Under the pieces are notes generated by a model. It had not been told where the DNA came from. It saw only the letters and a program-made list of their open reading frames with translations, and searched no databases. A stretch of DNA of 64,000 nt from Nodosilinea sp. LEGE 06152 (GTDB taxonomy: Bacteria > Cyanobacteriota > Cyanobacteriia > Phormidesmidales > Phormidesmidaceae), in NCBI RefSeq assembly GCF_015207525.1, contig NZ_JADEWR010000002.1, positions 135,553-199,552 of the forward strand. The letters run 5' to 3'. How positions within the stretch are numbered: position 1 is the first letter of the stretch; the number at the start of each line of letters is the position of its first letter. The position numbers were made by a program, and so were the translations under genes. This document shows positions 1 through 9,495 of this stretch, one piece after another.

Positions 1-1172
1 TTCGCAACAGGGCCAGGATTCGTGACAGGGCCAGGATTCGTAACAGGGCCAGGATTCGTAACAGGGCCAGGATTCGTAACAGGGCCAGGATTCGTAACAG
101 GACCAGGATTCGTAACAGGGCCAGGATTCGTGACAGGGCCAGGATTCGTGACAGGACCAGGATTCGTGACAGGACCAGGATTGATAACGCCGCCACCCGT
201 GACCGGTGGCTGAATGGACGATGGGCTTACCGGCTCGGTGGGAATAGCGGTAACCAGGCCATCCCCAGGGGTGAGTACCCCTCGGAGAATGGAGATGGGA
301 GCAGCACCCGAGTTGGCGGGAGACAGAACCCAGGGTTGTTCACTGGCGATCTGGCTGGTGCTGTCAAGACCAATCAGATCAGGATTGAGGGTAACGGCGT
401 CTGTAAAGGGGGATTGCTCCTCTAGCGCCTGCAGGGTCTCTTGGCGAACCTGCTCGAGGGCAGGGCCAAGGGGGGACTCAGCATTGGGGTTGTCTAGCTC
501 CAGCCCTTCAACTAAGGGGCTGGTTTGGTAGAACATGGGGAGGTCGAACTCGACCACCTGCACCTGATTGTTTTGAATCAGGGCCATCTGCCCCCCATAG
601 AGGGAGTATTCGGTGCCACCGCAGGCGGTGCTATCGCCGCCACAGCTGTTGGCGGTAATGGTCATTGGCCCGGCGGGGTTGTTGGTGAGGGCCATGACAA
701 CGGTCAGGTCGCTGTCTGGAATGTAGCGCACAACCACCGCCGAGCCTTGAATGCCGGTTACGGCGCTGGGGGTTTGAATGTTGGTGCGGCCTCGTCCGGG
801 TGGAATGAGGAGCAGCACGGTGCCGTTGCTGAGCCGAAAGTTGCGAGTATTGGGCACAAAGCGGAAGGTCGCCCGTTCACCCACGCGGGCCAGCGAGCCA
901 TCGTTGAAGCGCAGGTCGGCCTGGGAAGCGGGGGCCGTACGCAGGGCATCGCCCACCGCCAAAATGTCCGACATTCTGGCCGTTCGAGCTTGCTGACCAC
1001 GGGGGATGAACTCGACCCGGTTACGCAGCGCCTCAACATCGGCTCGAGTTAGGGTCACACTAGCCTGGGCGGGCAAGCTGACCAGCACCAGTGCCATGAG
1101 GGAGGCTAACCCAGTCACTCTGGAGGCAAGGTGGCTTGGGCCTCGTCGGACAAATTGGCTGATGTTCAGCAT
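1..1172 (-). CDS. FecR-domain secreted protein with C-terminal NPGPVT repeats (3' end outside window)
   Basis: The reading frame is open from the ATG at 1172 to the left window edge, so the C-terminus is missing. The N-terminus has basic residues followed by a hydrophobic stretch (LASLMALVLVSLPAQAS), a signal peptide with likely cleavage after AQA. Residues about 40-190 resemble the FecR domain seen in cyanobacterial surface proteins: DALRTAPASQADLRFNDGS, then the TNIQTPSAVTGIQGSAVVV strand pattern. After a low-complexity linker, the tail becomes at least ten copies of the hexapeptide N-P-G-P-V-T, encoded by an 18-bp tandem repeat. A role in surface or periplasmic scaffolding is inference; no partner sigma factor or receptor is next to it. 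The domain call is fairly sure, the function unknown. Confidence 0.75.
   Translation of the reverse strand, partial: MLNISQFVRRGPSHLASRVTGLASLMALVLVSLPAQASVTLTRADVEALRNRVEFIPRGQQARTARMSDILAVGDALRTAPASQADLRFNDGSLARVGERATFRFVPNTRNFRLSNGTVLLLIPPGRGRTNIQTPSAVTGIQGSAVVVRYIPDSDLTVVMALTNNPAGPMTITANSCGGDSTACGGTEYSLYGGQMALIQNNQVQVVEFDLPMFYQTSPLVEGLELDNPNAESPLGPALEQVRQETLQALEEQSPFTDAVTLNPDLIGLDSTSQIASEQPWVLSPANSGAAPISILRGVLTPGDGLVTAIPTEPVSPSSIQPPVTGGGVINPGPVTNPGPVTNPGPVTNPGPVTNPGPVTNPGPVTNPGPVTNPGPVTNPGPVTNPGPVA
8..190. repeat. 18-bp tandem repeat, about ten copies, inside the FecR gene
   Basis: The octamer CCAGGATT recurs at exact 18-bp spacing (13, 31, 49, 67, 85, 103, 121, 139, 157, 175). Each unit encodes N-P-G-P-V-T on the minus strand. 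Copies differ only at third-codon positions (GGGCCA/GGACCA, CGTAAC/CGTGAC), so variants seem tolerated only when silent. The array reaches close to the left edge and may continue. Confidence 0.95.
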
Positions 1173-1609
1173 GGCATAACCGCAGTAACAGCTTTTTATT
1201 CTCTCAACACTCTCTACCGAATGCGATCGCACCGAAGAAAGCCACTATGGATGACGCTAGAGACACAACCCTTTTGACAGTCAGCAGAAACTCTACGTAT
1301 ATCTACTAGTGCTTTAATAACAGATCCGTGAGATTGACATAAAGTTCCTGACCAGAATTTTACTTCATCTTCATATACAGACTGCTCAGTGGTTGTATGT
1401 AACTATTTACACTTCTGTGAACAAGCCTGGTTCGTGAAATTCAGCCAAATCACCTAGCTTTAGCCTGCTGTTGCTGGGCCAAAGCTCAGTTCAAGCCCAG
1501 CAGTAAAACTCTGCCGAGAGAAAACTCCGAATCCCAAGCAGGGAAGGGATTAGAGCCTGGGTCAAAGAGCCAGTTTTCTACTGTAGAGATGCAGGTCAGC
1601 CCGCAGTTC
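1173..1609. other. Intergenic region upstream of the FecR gene
   Basis: This 437-bp stretch is richer in A/T than its flanks and holds one HIP1 octamer GCGATCGC near 1224. It should contain the promoter of the leftward FecR gene. I see no coding frame, RNA gene or strong hairpin in it. Confidence 0.6.
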
Positions 1610-2311
1610 TCAACCCAAATCGCCGTCCTCAGCATCTAGGGGTTCGATGCAGGCCGGAGTATCGTGCTGAGGTTTGTTGACCACTTTTGATACCGGATAG
1701 CGATCCATCGCCTCCGCTTCGTAGGGGCGCAGCATGGCCTGGAGAGCTTGGGGCTGGTAATAGCTGGGATCTAGCCAGGCAACATAGTCTTCGGGGGGCA
1801 AAATAACCGGCATGCGGTTGTGTATGGGCTCCATAAGCTCGTTGGGGTCGGTGGTTAAAATGGTGCAGGTTTGCAGCTCGCCGCCGCCGACTGGGTCTTG
1901 CCAGTGCTCCCAAAGCCCGGCGAAGGCAAAGGGCTGGTGATTTTTGAGAAAAATATAGTGAGGCTGCTTGGGTTGCTTGTCGCCCTGCCGCTGCCATTCG
2001 TAGAAGCCGTCGGCCAAGATCAGACAGCGCCGCCGCTTAAACGCCGCCCTGAATGAGGGCTTTTCAGCTACGGTTTCGGCCCGCGCGTTGATCATCCGGC
2101 TGCCGATCGCCGGATCTTTGGCCCAGCCTGGAATCAGGCCCCACTGCAAGAGGTGAAAATGCGGCTCGGGGTGCTCTGCGGTGGCAACCACTGTGGCCAC
2201 GGGCTGGGTGGGGGCAACATTATAGCGGGGAGCTACGGGTGGAACGGCCTTGAGGTGAAACGCCGCCGCCAGATTCTCCCCCGTTTGATTGAGGCTAAAC
2301 CGTCCGCACAT
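1610..2311 (-). CDS. SOS response-associated peptidase (SRAP, YedK/HMCES family)
   Basis: This 233-aa protein senses abasic sites in single-stranded DNA and forms a covalent thiazolidine DNA-protein crosslink through its N-terminal cysteine, shielding the lesion. The start at 2311 was chosen because it gives MCGRF, which exposes Cys2 after Met removal; a longer frame from 2329 would bury that cysteine and could not work. Other family motifs are visible: NVAPTQ, WGLIPGWA, INARAET (Asn that contacts the abasic sugar), GFYEW (catalytic Glu) and IHNRMP (catalytic His). Length fits the family. It is divergent from the SDR gene that follows. The family call is secure. Confidence 0.95.
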   Translation of the reverse strand: MCGRFSLNQTGENLAAAFHLKAVPPVAPRYNVAPTQPVATVVATAEHPEPHFHLLQWGLIPGWAKDPAIGSRMINARAETVAEKPSFRAAFKRRRCLILADGFYEWQRQGDKQPKQPHYIFLKNHQPFAFAGLWEHWQDPVGGGELQTCTILTTDPNELMEPIHNRMPVILPPEDYVAWLDPSYYQPQALQAMLRPYEAEAMDRYPVSKVVNKPQHDTPACIEPLDAEDGDLG

Positions 2312-2397
2312 GGGCTTTTTCCTCCACAAACCCCGACCATCTCCGTATCATCAAAGTGTAGCAAGCGCCCTTGGGAAACCACCTCTGGGAAAGTATC

Positions 2398-3390
2398 TTG
2401 AGAAACCACTTTGAAAAACCGCTGGTGGGCACTATTGCCCTGGTTACCGGAGCCACCCGGGGCCTGGGCAAGGGCATTGCCGTTGGCCTGGCAGAAGCGG
2501 GGGCCACGGTCTACCTGACGGGGCGCACCACCACGGCAACCGCCGAGTCGATGGGGTCGCTAGAGGAAACCGCGGCGGCGGTTACCAAGGCGGGCGGGGT
2601 AGCTCTGCCGGTGCAAGTTGACCACAGCGACGATGACCAGGTGCGCGCCCTGTTTGAGCGCATTGAGAGCGAGCAGGGGGGGCGGCTCGACCTGCTGGTC
2701 AACAATGCCTATGCTGGGGTGTCGGCGCTCAAGGCCGCCTACGGCAAACCCTTTTGGGAGTCTGAGCCCGATTTTTGGGATGCCTGCAACACCGTGGGGC
2801 TGCGCAGCCACTACGTCGCTAGCGTCTACGCGGCCCGCCTGATGGTGCCGCAGCGGCGTGGGCTGATCTGCACGCTCTCGTCGTGGGGCGGGCTGTCGTA
2901 CATTTTTGGCGTGCCCTACGGGGTGGGCAAGGCGGCCTGCGATCGCATGGCGGCCGACATGGCCGTAGAGCTGAAAAAATATCAGGTTACGTCACTCTCG
3001 ATCTGGCCCGGCATTGTCGGCACCGAGCTGATGACCCAGTTTGCCGCCGAGATGGGCCTGGGGGCGAACTCTGGGGGCGGGGCTCCGGCAGACTCAATCA
3101 AGGCCAATTACAACTGGGAAACGCCCCTGCTGACGGGCCGCGTGATTGCCGCCCTGGCGGCAGACCCCGAGGTGTCACGCCGCACCGGACAGGTGCAGAT
3201 TGTGGCCGAACTGGCCCGCGAGTATGGGGTGGTCGATGCCGACGGGCACCGGCCCGCCTCGCTGCGATCGCTGCGGTTTGTGCTGCCCTCGGCGGTACCG
3301 GGGCTGCAACCTCACGCCGACCTGGTGCCCGACATTGAGCTGCCCTGGCCGTTTTTGCTGCTGGGGCCGCTGGGTTCCCCCAAGGTATAA
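2398..3390 (+). CDS. Short-chain dehydrogenase/reductase, DHRS1-like
   Basis: Cytosolic NAD(P)-dependent oxidoreductase of the classical SDR fold. Visible motifs are the cofactor glycine motif TGATRGLGKG, NNAYAG, an active-site Ser in LSSWGG and the YGVGK catalytic Tyr/Lys. The C-terminal extension with RTGQ and AREYGVVDADG is typical of the DHRS1-like branch. No ATG lies near the N-terminus: TTG codons at 2371 and 2398 and a GTG at 2425 are in frame, and 2398 gives the length usual before the IALVTG strand. The substrate is unknown. It faces the SRAP gene head to head; nothing in the context suggests a pathway. Confidence 0.85.
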   Translation: MRNHFEKPLVGTIALVTGATRGLGKGIAVGLAEAGATVYLTGRTTTATAESMGSLEETAAAVTKAGGVALPVQVDHSDDDQVRALFERIESEQGGRLDLLVNNAYAGVSALKAAYGKPFWESEPDFWDACNTVGLRSHYVASVYAARLMVPQRRGLICTLSSWGGLSYIFGVPYGVGKAACDRMAADMAVELKKYQVTSLSIWPGIVGTELMTQFAAEMGLGANSGGGAPADSIKANYNWETPLLTGRVIAALAADPEVSRRTGQVQIVAELAREYGVVDADGHRPASLRSLRFVLPSAVPGLQPHADLVPDIELPWPFLLLGPLGSPKV

Positions 3391-3400
3391 CAAGCCACGA

Positions 3401-3499
3401 TTACAGCCCCAGCGATACGACCAACAAAACCCCCACCATACCCGCCAGCCACAGCACCGCAAACAGGCGCAATTTCAACGGCGAACCCGTAGGGTTAGA
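3401..3499 (-). pseudogene. Possible decayed or non-ATG small single-helix membrane ORF behind the hybrid kinase
   Basis: Directly downstream of the kinase stop, and in the same frame, the minus strand stays open until TAA at 3401-3403. The translated stretch is Ser/Asn/Pro-rich and then one clear hydrophobic helix, LRLFAVLWLAGMVGVLLVV. An ATA codon stands where a start would be expected (ISNPTGSPLKLRL...), with TTG the only nearby alternative. The helix resembles the N-terminus of CPBP-type membrane proteases as I remember them, so this may be a truncated remnant or a very small membrane peptide. It is too short for a firm call. Confidence 0.3.
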
Positions 3500-3526
3500 T
3501 ATGGCGAGCAGCAGACTCCCCAGGGA

Positions 3527-6500
3527 TTACTGCAGCAACCCCACCAGCGCTTGAACTAGGGCGGCGGGCTGCACCGGCTTAGGAATGTGGCGCTGAAATC
3601 CAGCGGCTAGGGCTTGCGCCTGATCGGACTCACGGGCGTAGGCGGTAAGGGCAATCGCCGGAATTTGGCCGCCCTGCTCGGCGGGCAGCGATCGGATCTG
3701 GCGCATCAGCATGTAGCCATCCATCTCGGGCATGCCAATATCGCTGATCACAACCTGGGGCTGAACCTGCTTGAAGGTGTCGAAGGCGGCATTGGCACTG
3801 GCGGCCGAGCTCACCGTGGCCCCCGCCTGCTCCAGCAGGAAGACAATAAAATTACGGGTATCGGCATCGTCGTCGACCACCAAAACGCGGGTGCCGCGCA
3901 GATTCAGCACAGGTTCTTCAAGGCCGGCACTGAGGTCGGCATCAGGCTGGCTGGCCAAAGCCGGTAGGGTGACGGTAAAGGTCGCCCCCAACCCTTCGCC
4001 AGCGCTATCGGCTCGAATGGTGCCGCCGTGCAGCTCGACCAGATGGCGCACGATCGCCAGGCCCAGGCCCAGGCCGCCAAACTGCCGCGTCGTGGCGCTG
4101 TCGGCCTGGCGAAAGTAGTCGAAAATGAGGGGCAGAAAGTCGGGCGCGATGCCCTTGCCGGTGTCGGTGACGGTAATTTCGGCCTGGTTGGCGGCATTTC
4201 TGGCCAGCCGCACCACAATTTGGCCCCCGGCAGGGGTGAACTTGACTGCGTTAGACAACAAATTCCACACCACCTGCTGAAGGCGAGTGGCATCCCCAGA
4301 AACCAGGCCGATGGTGTCGTTTAGGTGCAGGTCGATGCGAATCGATTTGGCCTCTGCCGCCAGCCGTACGGTTTCGACGGCAGCGTGAATGGTAGCGGCC
4401 AAATTGACGGTGGTAGCGTTGATCTCAAGCTTGCCCCGCAGCATGCGCGACACGTCGAGGAGGTCGTCGATTAGCTCGGTTTGCAGTTTGGCGTTGCGCT
4501 CAATGACGGCCAGGGCCTGCTTGGTTTTGGCCTCGCTCAGGGTGCCGCTCTGCAGCAGGGTGGCCCACCCCAAAATGGGGTTGAGGGGCGACCTGAGTTC
4601 GTGGGAGACCACGGCCAAAAACTCGTCCTTGGTGCGGCTGGCGGCTTCGGCGGCGGCGCGGGCCGCTTGCTCCTGCAGCAGGAGCTGGCTGCGCTGGTGT
4701 TCTAGCTGCTTTTGGTCTTCGATATCGGTGGCGGTGCCAAACCACTTGATCACCTGCCCGTCGGCGTCTTTCATCGGTACCGCCTGGTGCAAATGCCAGC
4801 AATAGACCCCGTCGGCCCGGCGCATGCGGCCTTCGGCCTGGTAGTTGATGCCCTGCTGCTGAGCGATCGCCCAGTTTTGGGCCAAGATCGGCACATCGTC
4901 GGGGTGAATGACCGTCTGCCAGCCCTCGGTTCTCACCTGGTCGAGGCTCAGCCCGGTGAAGGTCAACCAGCGCTGGTTGGCATCGACAATCACCCCCTCG
5001 GCACTGGCCGTCCACACCAGCTGAGGAATAGATTCGGCCAGGTAGCGGTAGCGCTCTTCGCTCTGGCTGAGGGCGATTTCGGCCTGTTTGCGATCGCTCA
5101 AGTCGGTAATCAGGGCCACAAACCCCTCCACCCGGCCCTGGTCATTGAAGCGGGGCACATAGGTGGCCGTCAGGTAGCGAACATAGCCGTTCTTGAACTC
5201 GACCGAGCGCTCAAAAGTAACCTGCTGCCCAGCCAAGACCTGTTCCACATAGGGGCGAACCCGAGCATAGGCTTCCTCCCCCACCACCTCCTCAATGCGC
5301 TTGCCGTAGAGAGCTGAGGCAGGCTGGCCAAACCAGTTCTCGTAGCTCTGGTTGTTGAAGCGGTAGCGCTGCTCGGCATCGACAAAGGCAATCAGGGCAG
5401 GTACGGCGTCGGTCACCAGCCGTAGCTCGGTTTCGCGCTGGCGCAGGTTTTCCTCGGCCTGCTTGCGATCGTGAACATCAAAACACGAGCCGATATAGCC
5501 CAAAAATTCACCATCTGGTGAAAAGCGCGGTTCGCCTACATCAAAGATCCAGCGGTGAGTGCCGCCTCTGTGCCGGAGCCGGTACTCCATCTGAAACGAG
5601 GTGCGGGCGTTAAAGGCATTGGTATAGGTGCTTAGGCAGTGTTCAAAATCGTCAGGGTGAATGCCCTCAGTCCAGCCGTCGCCCATTTCTTGGTCGATGG
5701 TGCGGCCCGTAAAGGCCAGCCACGAATGATTGAAGTAGGTACAGCGCTTATCGAGGCCAGAGAGCCACACCATCATCGGGGCGGCATCGGTCATCTGCCG
5801 AAAACGGGCCTCACTCTCGCGCAGATTAGATTCGGTGCGCTTAAGCTCGGTGATGTCAACGGCGGCGGCGTAGAGCAGCTGCTCAGTGGGGTAGGGCTGA
5901 GCATTCCAGAGAAACCAGCGGTAGGAGCCGTCTTTGTGGCGGTAGCGGTTTTCAAAGGAGAAGGTCTCGCGGCCCACCGCAAACAGGCTGGCGTTTTCGG
6001 TCGCGGTTCTAGTCACGTCATCCGGGTGAACAAAGTCAATCCAGGGTCGAGCCGTCATTTCGGCGGGGGTCCAGCCCAAAATGCGCTCCAGCGTGGGGCT
6101 AACCCACTTAAAATAGCCATCGCTGCCGCTGACCACCTGCAGGTCTGAGCCCACTGCGAGAAATCGCTCGCGCTCGCGCTCGGCTTTCTGGCGTTCACGC
6201 AGGGCAGCCCGCTGCTCGCTGATATCGGTAAATAAAATGGCAAATTTGCGGCGCTGCGGGTCGTCTAGGGCAAAGGCACTGACGCTAAACCAGCGGCCCA
6301 GGGCCGCCGCCTCGTGCTCAAACCGACAGGGTTCCCCGGTTGCCAACACTCGGCTGTAGGTCTCAACCCAAACGTCTTCCAGATTGGGCACCAGTTCTTT
6401 CGCCGTTTTGCCCGCTATTTGCTGCATGCCGCTGAGGGTTTCAAAGGCTGGGTTAACCTCCAAAAAGCGGTAGTCTACCGGTTGGCCGCTGGCATCAAAC

Positions 6501-8839
6501 AGCATTTCGCAAATGCCAAAACCCTCCTCCATCGACTCAAACAGGGTGCGGTAGCGCTCTTCACTGCGCCGCAGGGCCACCTGAGACTCCTGCCGCAGCT
6601 GCGCCAGTTTGAGGGTGGCCTCTACCCGAGCCAGCAGCTCGCGGGCCGAAAAGGGCTTGGTTAAATAGTCATCGGCTCCTGCGGCCAGCCCCTCCAGGCG
6701 AGCCTCTTCGCCGGCCCGCGCCGACAGCAAAATAATTGGTAGCTCTCTGGTTTGCGGGTCAGCCCGCAGCTGCCGCAGCAGTTCAAAGCCATCGATATCA
6801 GGCATCATCACATCGCTGAGCACCAGGTCGGGGGGCTGCTGCTGAATGGCCGCCAGCGCCGCTCTGCCGTCCCGCACGGTTTCTACCCCATACTGCTGGC
6901 TCAGCAGCCGCTTGAGGTAGTCGAGCATGTCGGCATTGTCATCGACGAGAAGAATGCGGGGAGAGGAGGAGAGGGGAGGGGAAAGTGAGGGGGAGGGGGA
7001 AGGTGAGGAGGAAGGGGAAGGGGAGGACTGGTTTTGGGGCCAGGTGAGGATGTCGTCTAAGTAGGGGGTAGATCCGATCGCGGTTGAGGTTTGGGTGCGG
7101 GGGGCATTGATGCGATCGGCGGGTAGATGGGCCAACCCGGTGGGCAGGGTGACGGTGAATTGAGTGCCCTGGCCCACCACGCTGGTCACGCCCAGGGTGC
7201 CGCCGTGCAGGTTGACCAAATCCTGCACCAGCGACAGCCCAATGCCCGAGCCTTCGTGGGTGCGGCCCCTGGCTCCCTGCACCTGGTGAAAGCGCTTAAA
7301 AATGTGGGGCAGTTCGGCGGCAGGAATGCCAATGCCAGTGTCGCGCACCTCCAGCAGAATGTGGTCTTGGCTGGGGCGCAGCACCACCTCGATCTCGCCC
7401 TCGAAGGTGAACTTAAAGGCGTTGGAAAGCAGGTTGAGCACAATTTTTTCCCACATCTCGCGATCGACGTAGGCGGGGGCGGGCAGGGGAGGGCAGTTGA
7501 CCACTAGTCGCAGCCCGGCCTGCTCGATCGCGGCGCGAAATACCCCGGCCAGATCGGTGGTCAACAGGGCCAGGTCGGTGGGTTCGTAGACGGCCTCAAT
7601 GCGGCCCGCCTCAATGCGGGAGAAGTCGAGCAGGGTGTTGACCAGCTTTTGCAGACGCAGGGCGTTGCGGTGCACCATCTCCAGGCGATCGCGCTGGTCG
7701 TCGTCCTGGGCCGCTCGAATGGCGTCTTCCATCGGCCCCAGCATCAGGGTCAGGGGGGTGCGAAATTCGTGGCTGACGTTGGAGAAAAAAACCGTCTTGG
7801 CGCGATCGAGCTCGGTTAGATACTCGGCCCGCTGTCGCTCTTCCTCGTGGGAGCGGGCGTTGGCGATCGCGGTAGACAGCTGGGCCGCCACCTGCTTAAA
7901 AAAGTCGCGGTAGGAATCATCTAAGCGACGGCGAGGGCTGGCCACCGCCACCAGCACCCCCGCGATCGGGGTTTGCCCCGGCACCACCAGCGGCAGGACC
8001 AGCGCCTCCTGGGGGGGCTCGGGCCAGGGGCTGCCGGGAATGTGGCCAAAGCGGCTGGCCAGATCGGCCACGGTTTGGGGCTGCCCCGTTTGGGTCACCA
8101 GGGCGATCGGCCAGCCCTGGCTATCGGCATCGAGGCTGACCTGCGCTGGGGCATAGGGCACCGCTGCGGCTGGCTCAGTTCCCTTGCAGAGGTGGGCCGT
8201 TTTGGCGTCGGCGTCGGCAATGTAGAGCAGCGCCAGTGGTATATCGGCCGGGTCTGAGCCCAGCACCCCTGCCACCAGGGCGCAGGTCTCCTCGACGGTT
8301 TTGGCGGCGGCAGTCTTGGCGGCAAGCTCGCGCAGCAGCTGGGCACGGCGATCGCTCAGCACCCGGTACGTGGTCTCGCTCACCACGTTTAGAATTCCCT
8401 CCACCCCACCGCTCTCCCCCTGAATGGGGTTGAAGGTGTAGTCGAAAAAGCATTCTTCGGTGTAGCCAAACCGATGCATCGCCAACAGCTCATCGCTGTG
8501 AAAAATGCCCTCCCCGGTGGCAAAGACATGGGCAAACTCAGGCCCAATATCGGCCCAGATTTCGGGCCAGACCTCCTGGGCTGGGCGACCCAGCGACCAG
8601 GGGTGCTTGTCGCCGACAATCGGTCGCCAGGCATCGTTGTAGAGCAGCAGGCAGTCTGGCCCCCAGTAGATGGCCATTGGAAAGCGGGAGTTTAGGCAAA
8701 TGCTCAGGGTCGATCGCAGACTTTGAGGCCATTGTTGAACCGCACCAAAGGGTGTTTTTGACCAATCGTGGGCACGCACCAGCGCCCCCATTTCACCGCC
8801 GCCGCCAAACAACTGGTCAGCCACCTGATGCTGCGTCAT
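3527..8839 (-). CDS. Large hybrid sensor histidine kinase: PAS-GAF-HK-REC-PAS(x5)-HK-REC
   Basis: A 1770-aa multidomain kinase with no obvious membrane helix, so probably cytosolic. Approximate order: divergent N-terminal PAS (20-160, DWSKTPFG start typical of this group), GAF-like (165-330), HisKA with His near 358 (NVSHEFRTPL), HATPase (455-570), Ser/Pro linker (600-628), receiver 1 (628-745, LSDVMMPDIDG), five PAS/PAC modules (about 765-1385), second HisKA with His near 1411 (VVSHELRSPL), second HATPase (1520-1630, TGKGIAP, GGLGLGLAI) and receiver 2 (1650-1770, ISDIGMPEMDG). Two full kinase cores and two receivers in one chain would allow an internal phosphorelay. The signal is unknown, and no dedicated output regulator is adjacent. 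Confidence 0.93.
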   Translation of the reverse strand: MTQHQVADQLFGGGGEMGALVRAHDWSKTPFGAVQQWPQSLRSTLSICLNSRFPMAIYWGPDCLLLYNDAWRPIVGDKHPWSLGRPAQEVWPEIWADIGPEFAHVFATGEGIFHSDELLAMHRFGYTEECFFDYTFNPIQGESGGVEGILNVVSETTYRVLSDRRAQLLRELAAKTAAAKTVEETCALVAGVLGSDPADIPLALLYIADADAKTAHLCKGTEPAAAVPYAPAQVSLDADSQGWPIALVTQTGQPQTVADLASRFGHIPGSPWPEPPQEALVLPLVVPGQTPIAGVLVAVASPRRRLDDSYRDFFKQVAAQLSTAIANARSHEEERQRAEYLTELDRAKTVFFSNVSHEFRTPLTLMLGPMEDAIRAAQDDDQRDRLEMVHRNALRLQKLVNTLLDFSRIEAGRIEAVYEPTDLALLTTDLAGVFRAAIEQAGLRLVVNCPPLPAPAYVDREMWEKIVLNLLSNAFKFTFEGEIEVVLRPSQDHILLEVRDTGIGIPAAELPHIFKRFHQVQGARGRTHEGSGIGLSLVQDLVNLHGGTLGVTSVVGQGTQFTVTLPTGLAHLPADRINAPRTQTSTAIGSTPYLDDILTWPQNQSSPSPSSSPSPSPSLSPPLSSSPRILLVDDNADMLDYLKRLLSQQYGVETVRDGRAALAAIQQQPPDLVLSDVMMPDIDGFELLRQLRADPQTRELPIILLSARAGEEARLEGLAAGADDYLTKPFSARELLARVEATLKLAQLRQESQVALRRSEERYRTLFESMEEGFGICEMLFDASGQPVDYRFLEVNPAFETLSGMQQIAGKTAKELVPNLEDVWVETYSRVLATGEPCRFEHEAAALGRWFSVSAFALDDPQRRKFAILFTDISEQRAALRERQKAERERERFLAVGSDLQVVSGSDGYFKWVSPTLERILGWTPAEMTARPWIDFVHPDDVTRTATENASLFAVGRETFSFENRYRHKDGSYRWFLWNAQPYPTEQLLYAAAVDITELKRTESNLRESEARFRQMTDAAPMMVWLSGLDKRCTYFNHSWLAFTGRTIDQEMGDGWTEGIHPDDFEHCLSTYTNAFNARTSFQMEYRLRHRGGTHRWIFDVGEPRFSPDGEFLGYIGSCFDVHDRKQAEENLRQRETELRLVTDAVPALIAFVDAEQRYRFNNQSYENWFGQPASALYGKRIEEVVGEEAYARVRPYVEQVLAGQQVTFERSVEFKNGYVRYLTATYVPRFNDQGRVEGFVALITDLSDRKQAEIALSQSEERYRYLAESIPQLVWTASAEGVIVDANQRWLTFTGLSLDQVRTEGWQTVIHPDDVPILAQNWAIAQQQGINYQAEGRMRRADGVYCWHLHQAVPMKDADGQVIKWFGTATDIEDQKQLEHQRSQLLLQEQAARAAAEAASRTKDEFLAVVSHELRSPLNPILGWATLLQSGTLSEAKTKQALAVIERNAKLQTELIDDLLDVSRMLRGKLEINATTVNLAATIHAAVETVRLAAEAKSIRIDLHLNDTIGLVSGDATRLQQVVWNLLSNAVKFTPAGGQIVVRLARNAANQAEITVTDTGKGIAPDFLPLIFDYFRQADSATTRQFGGLGLGLAIVRHLVELHGGTIRADSAGEGLGATFTVTLPALASQPDADLSAGLEEPVLNLRGTRVLVVDDDADTRNFIVFLLEQAGATVSSAASANAAFDTFKQVQPQVVISDIGMPEMDGYMLMRQIRSLPAEQGGQIPAIALTAYARESDQAQALAAGFQRHIPKPVQPAALVQALVGLLQ
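6955..7027 (+). repeat. Polypurine tract within the hybrid kinase gene (SPSP linker)
   Basis: About 73 bases of the plus strand are almost pure G/A, broken by two T. On the coding strand this gives a Ser/Pro linker (SPSPSSSPSPSPSL) between the first HATPase and receiver 1. The composition is unlike the rest of the gene and resembles the C/T-rich intergenic tract near 45060-45140. Confidence 0.7.
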
Positions 8840-9495
8840 CTACCTGGTTTCTCCCTTCTTCACCCACCCATGAGCTCTAAGCATAAAGGTCGTTAGCATT
8901 CAGTCGCCTCAAATCGTAGAAGCAAGACATCGAGGGAAAACAGCTAGCCTGTGGCTGCCCTGACCAATTTGCCGGCAGTGCCAAAGACCGGAGTGTGCTT
9001 CTAGGGAATCGCCAGGAGCGGCGCAGCCGAGAAGTATAGACGCCGAGCCAACTGACTCTAGAGCAACCCTAGAGCCCGCCGCGCTAACCCTAGGGTCAGC
9101 GGTCTCTAAAGCCAGAGAAGTTGGCACCATAGCCTTGTTCTCCCAGCGTTCAAGGGTTGAATGACCTCTCGCCGCTCTGCTGGCCAATGGCGGGCGCGAG
9201 TGATAGAGTTTGCGCGAGTGGTAACTGGTGCAGCTCACCCATAGGACAGCCAAACTTCAGGTGTTCCAGTGGCAAGGCTGCCCGCAGCACCATACCCCAA
9301 TATCCCTTTATCGGCGGGGGCCGCTAATTGTAACGAAACAATTCTCAACCCAACTAAAGAAACAGGAATCTGCCTGGGGAGGGATAAGTGAATGGCCTAC
9401 CCGCTATAGGCCAGCGCCACCGTAGGCCCCAAGCATCCCCTAGATCGAGAACTCATCTCAAATCACTGCCCTTAAACCCTCAGTTTGGAGACGCT
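8840..9495. other. Intergenic region between the hybrid kinase and the DUF5996 gene
   Basis: This 656-bp divergent region should hold promoters for both flanking genes. It contains a 10-bp palindrome ACCCTAGGGT at 9087-9096 inside a set of CTAG-centred short inverted repeats (9055-9110). I recognise no tRNA, small RNA or conserved protein frame in it. Confidence 0.5.

Noticed and set aside
22..213. Plus-strand frame encoding repeated TGPGFV peptides
   Set aside because: It is the antisense of the FecR gene's NPGPVT repeats; the minus-strand frame continues into a signal-peptide-bearing domain protein.
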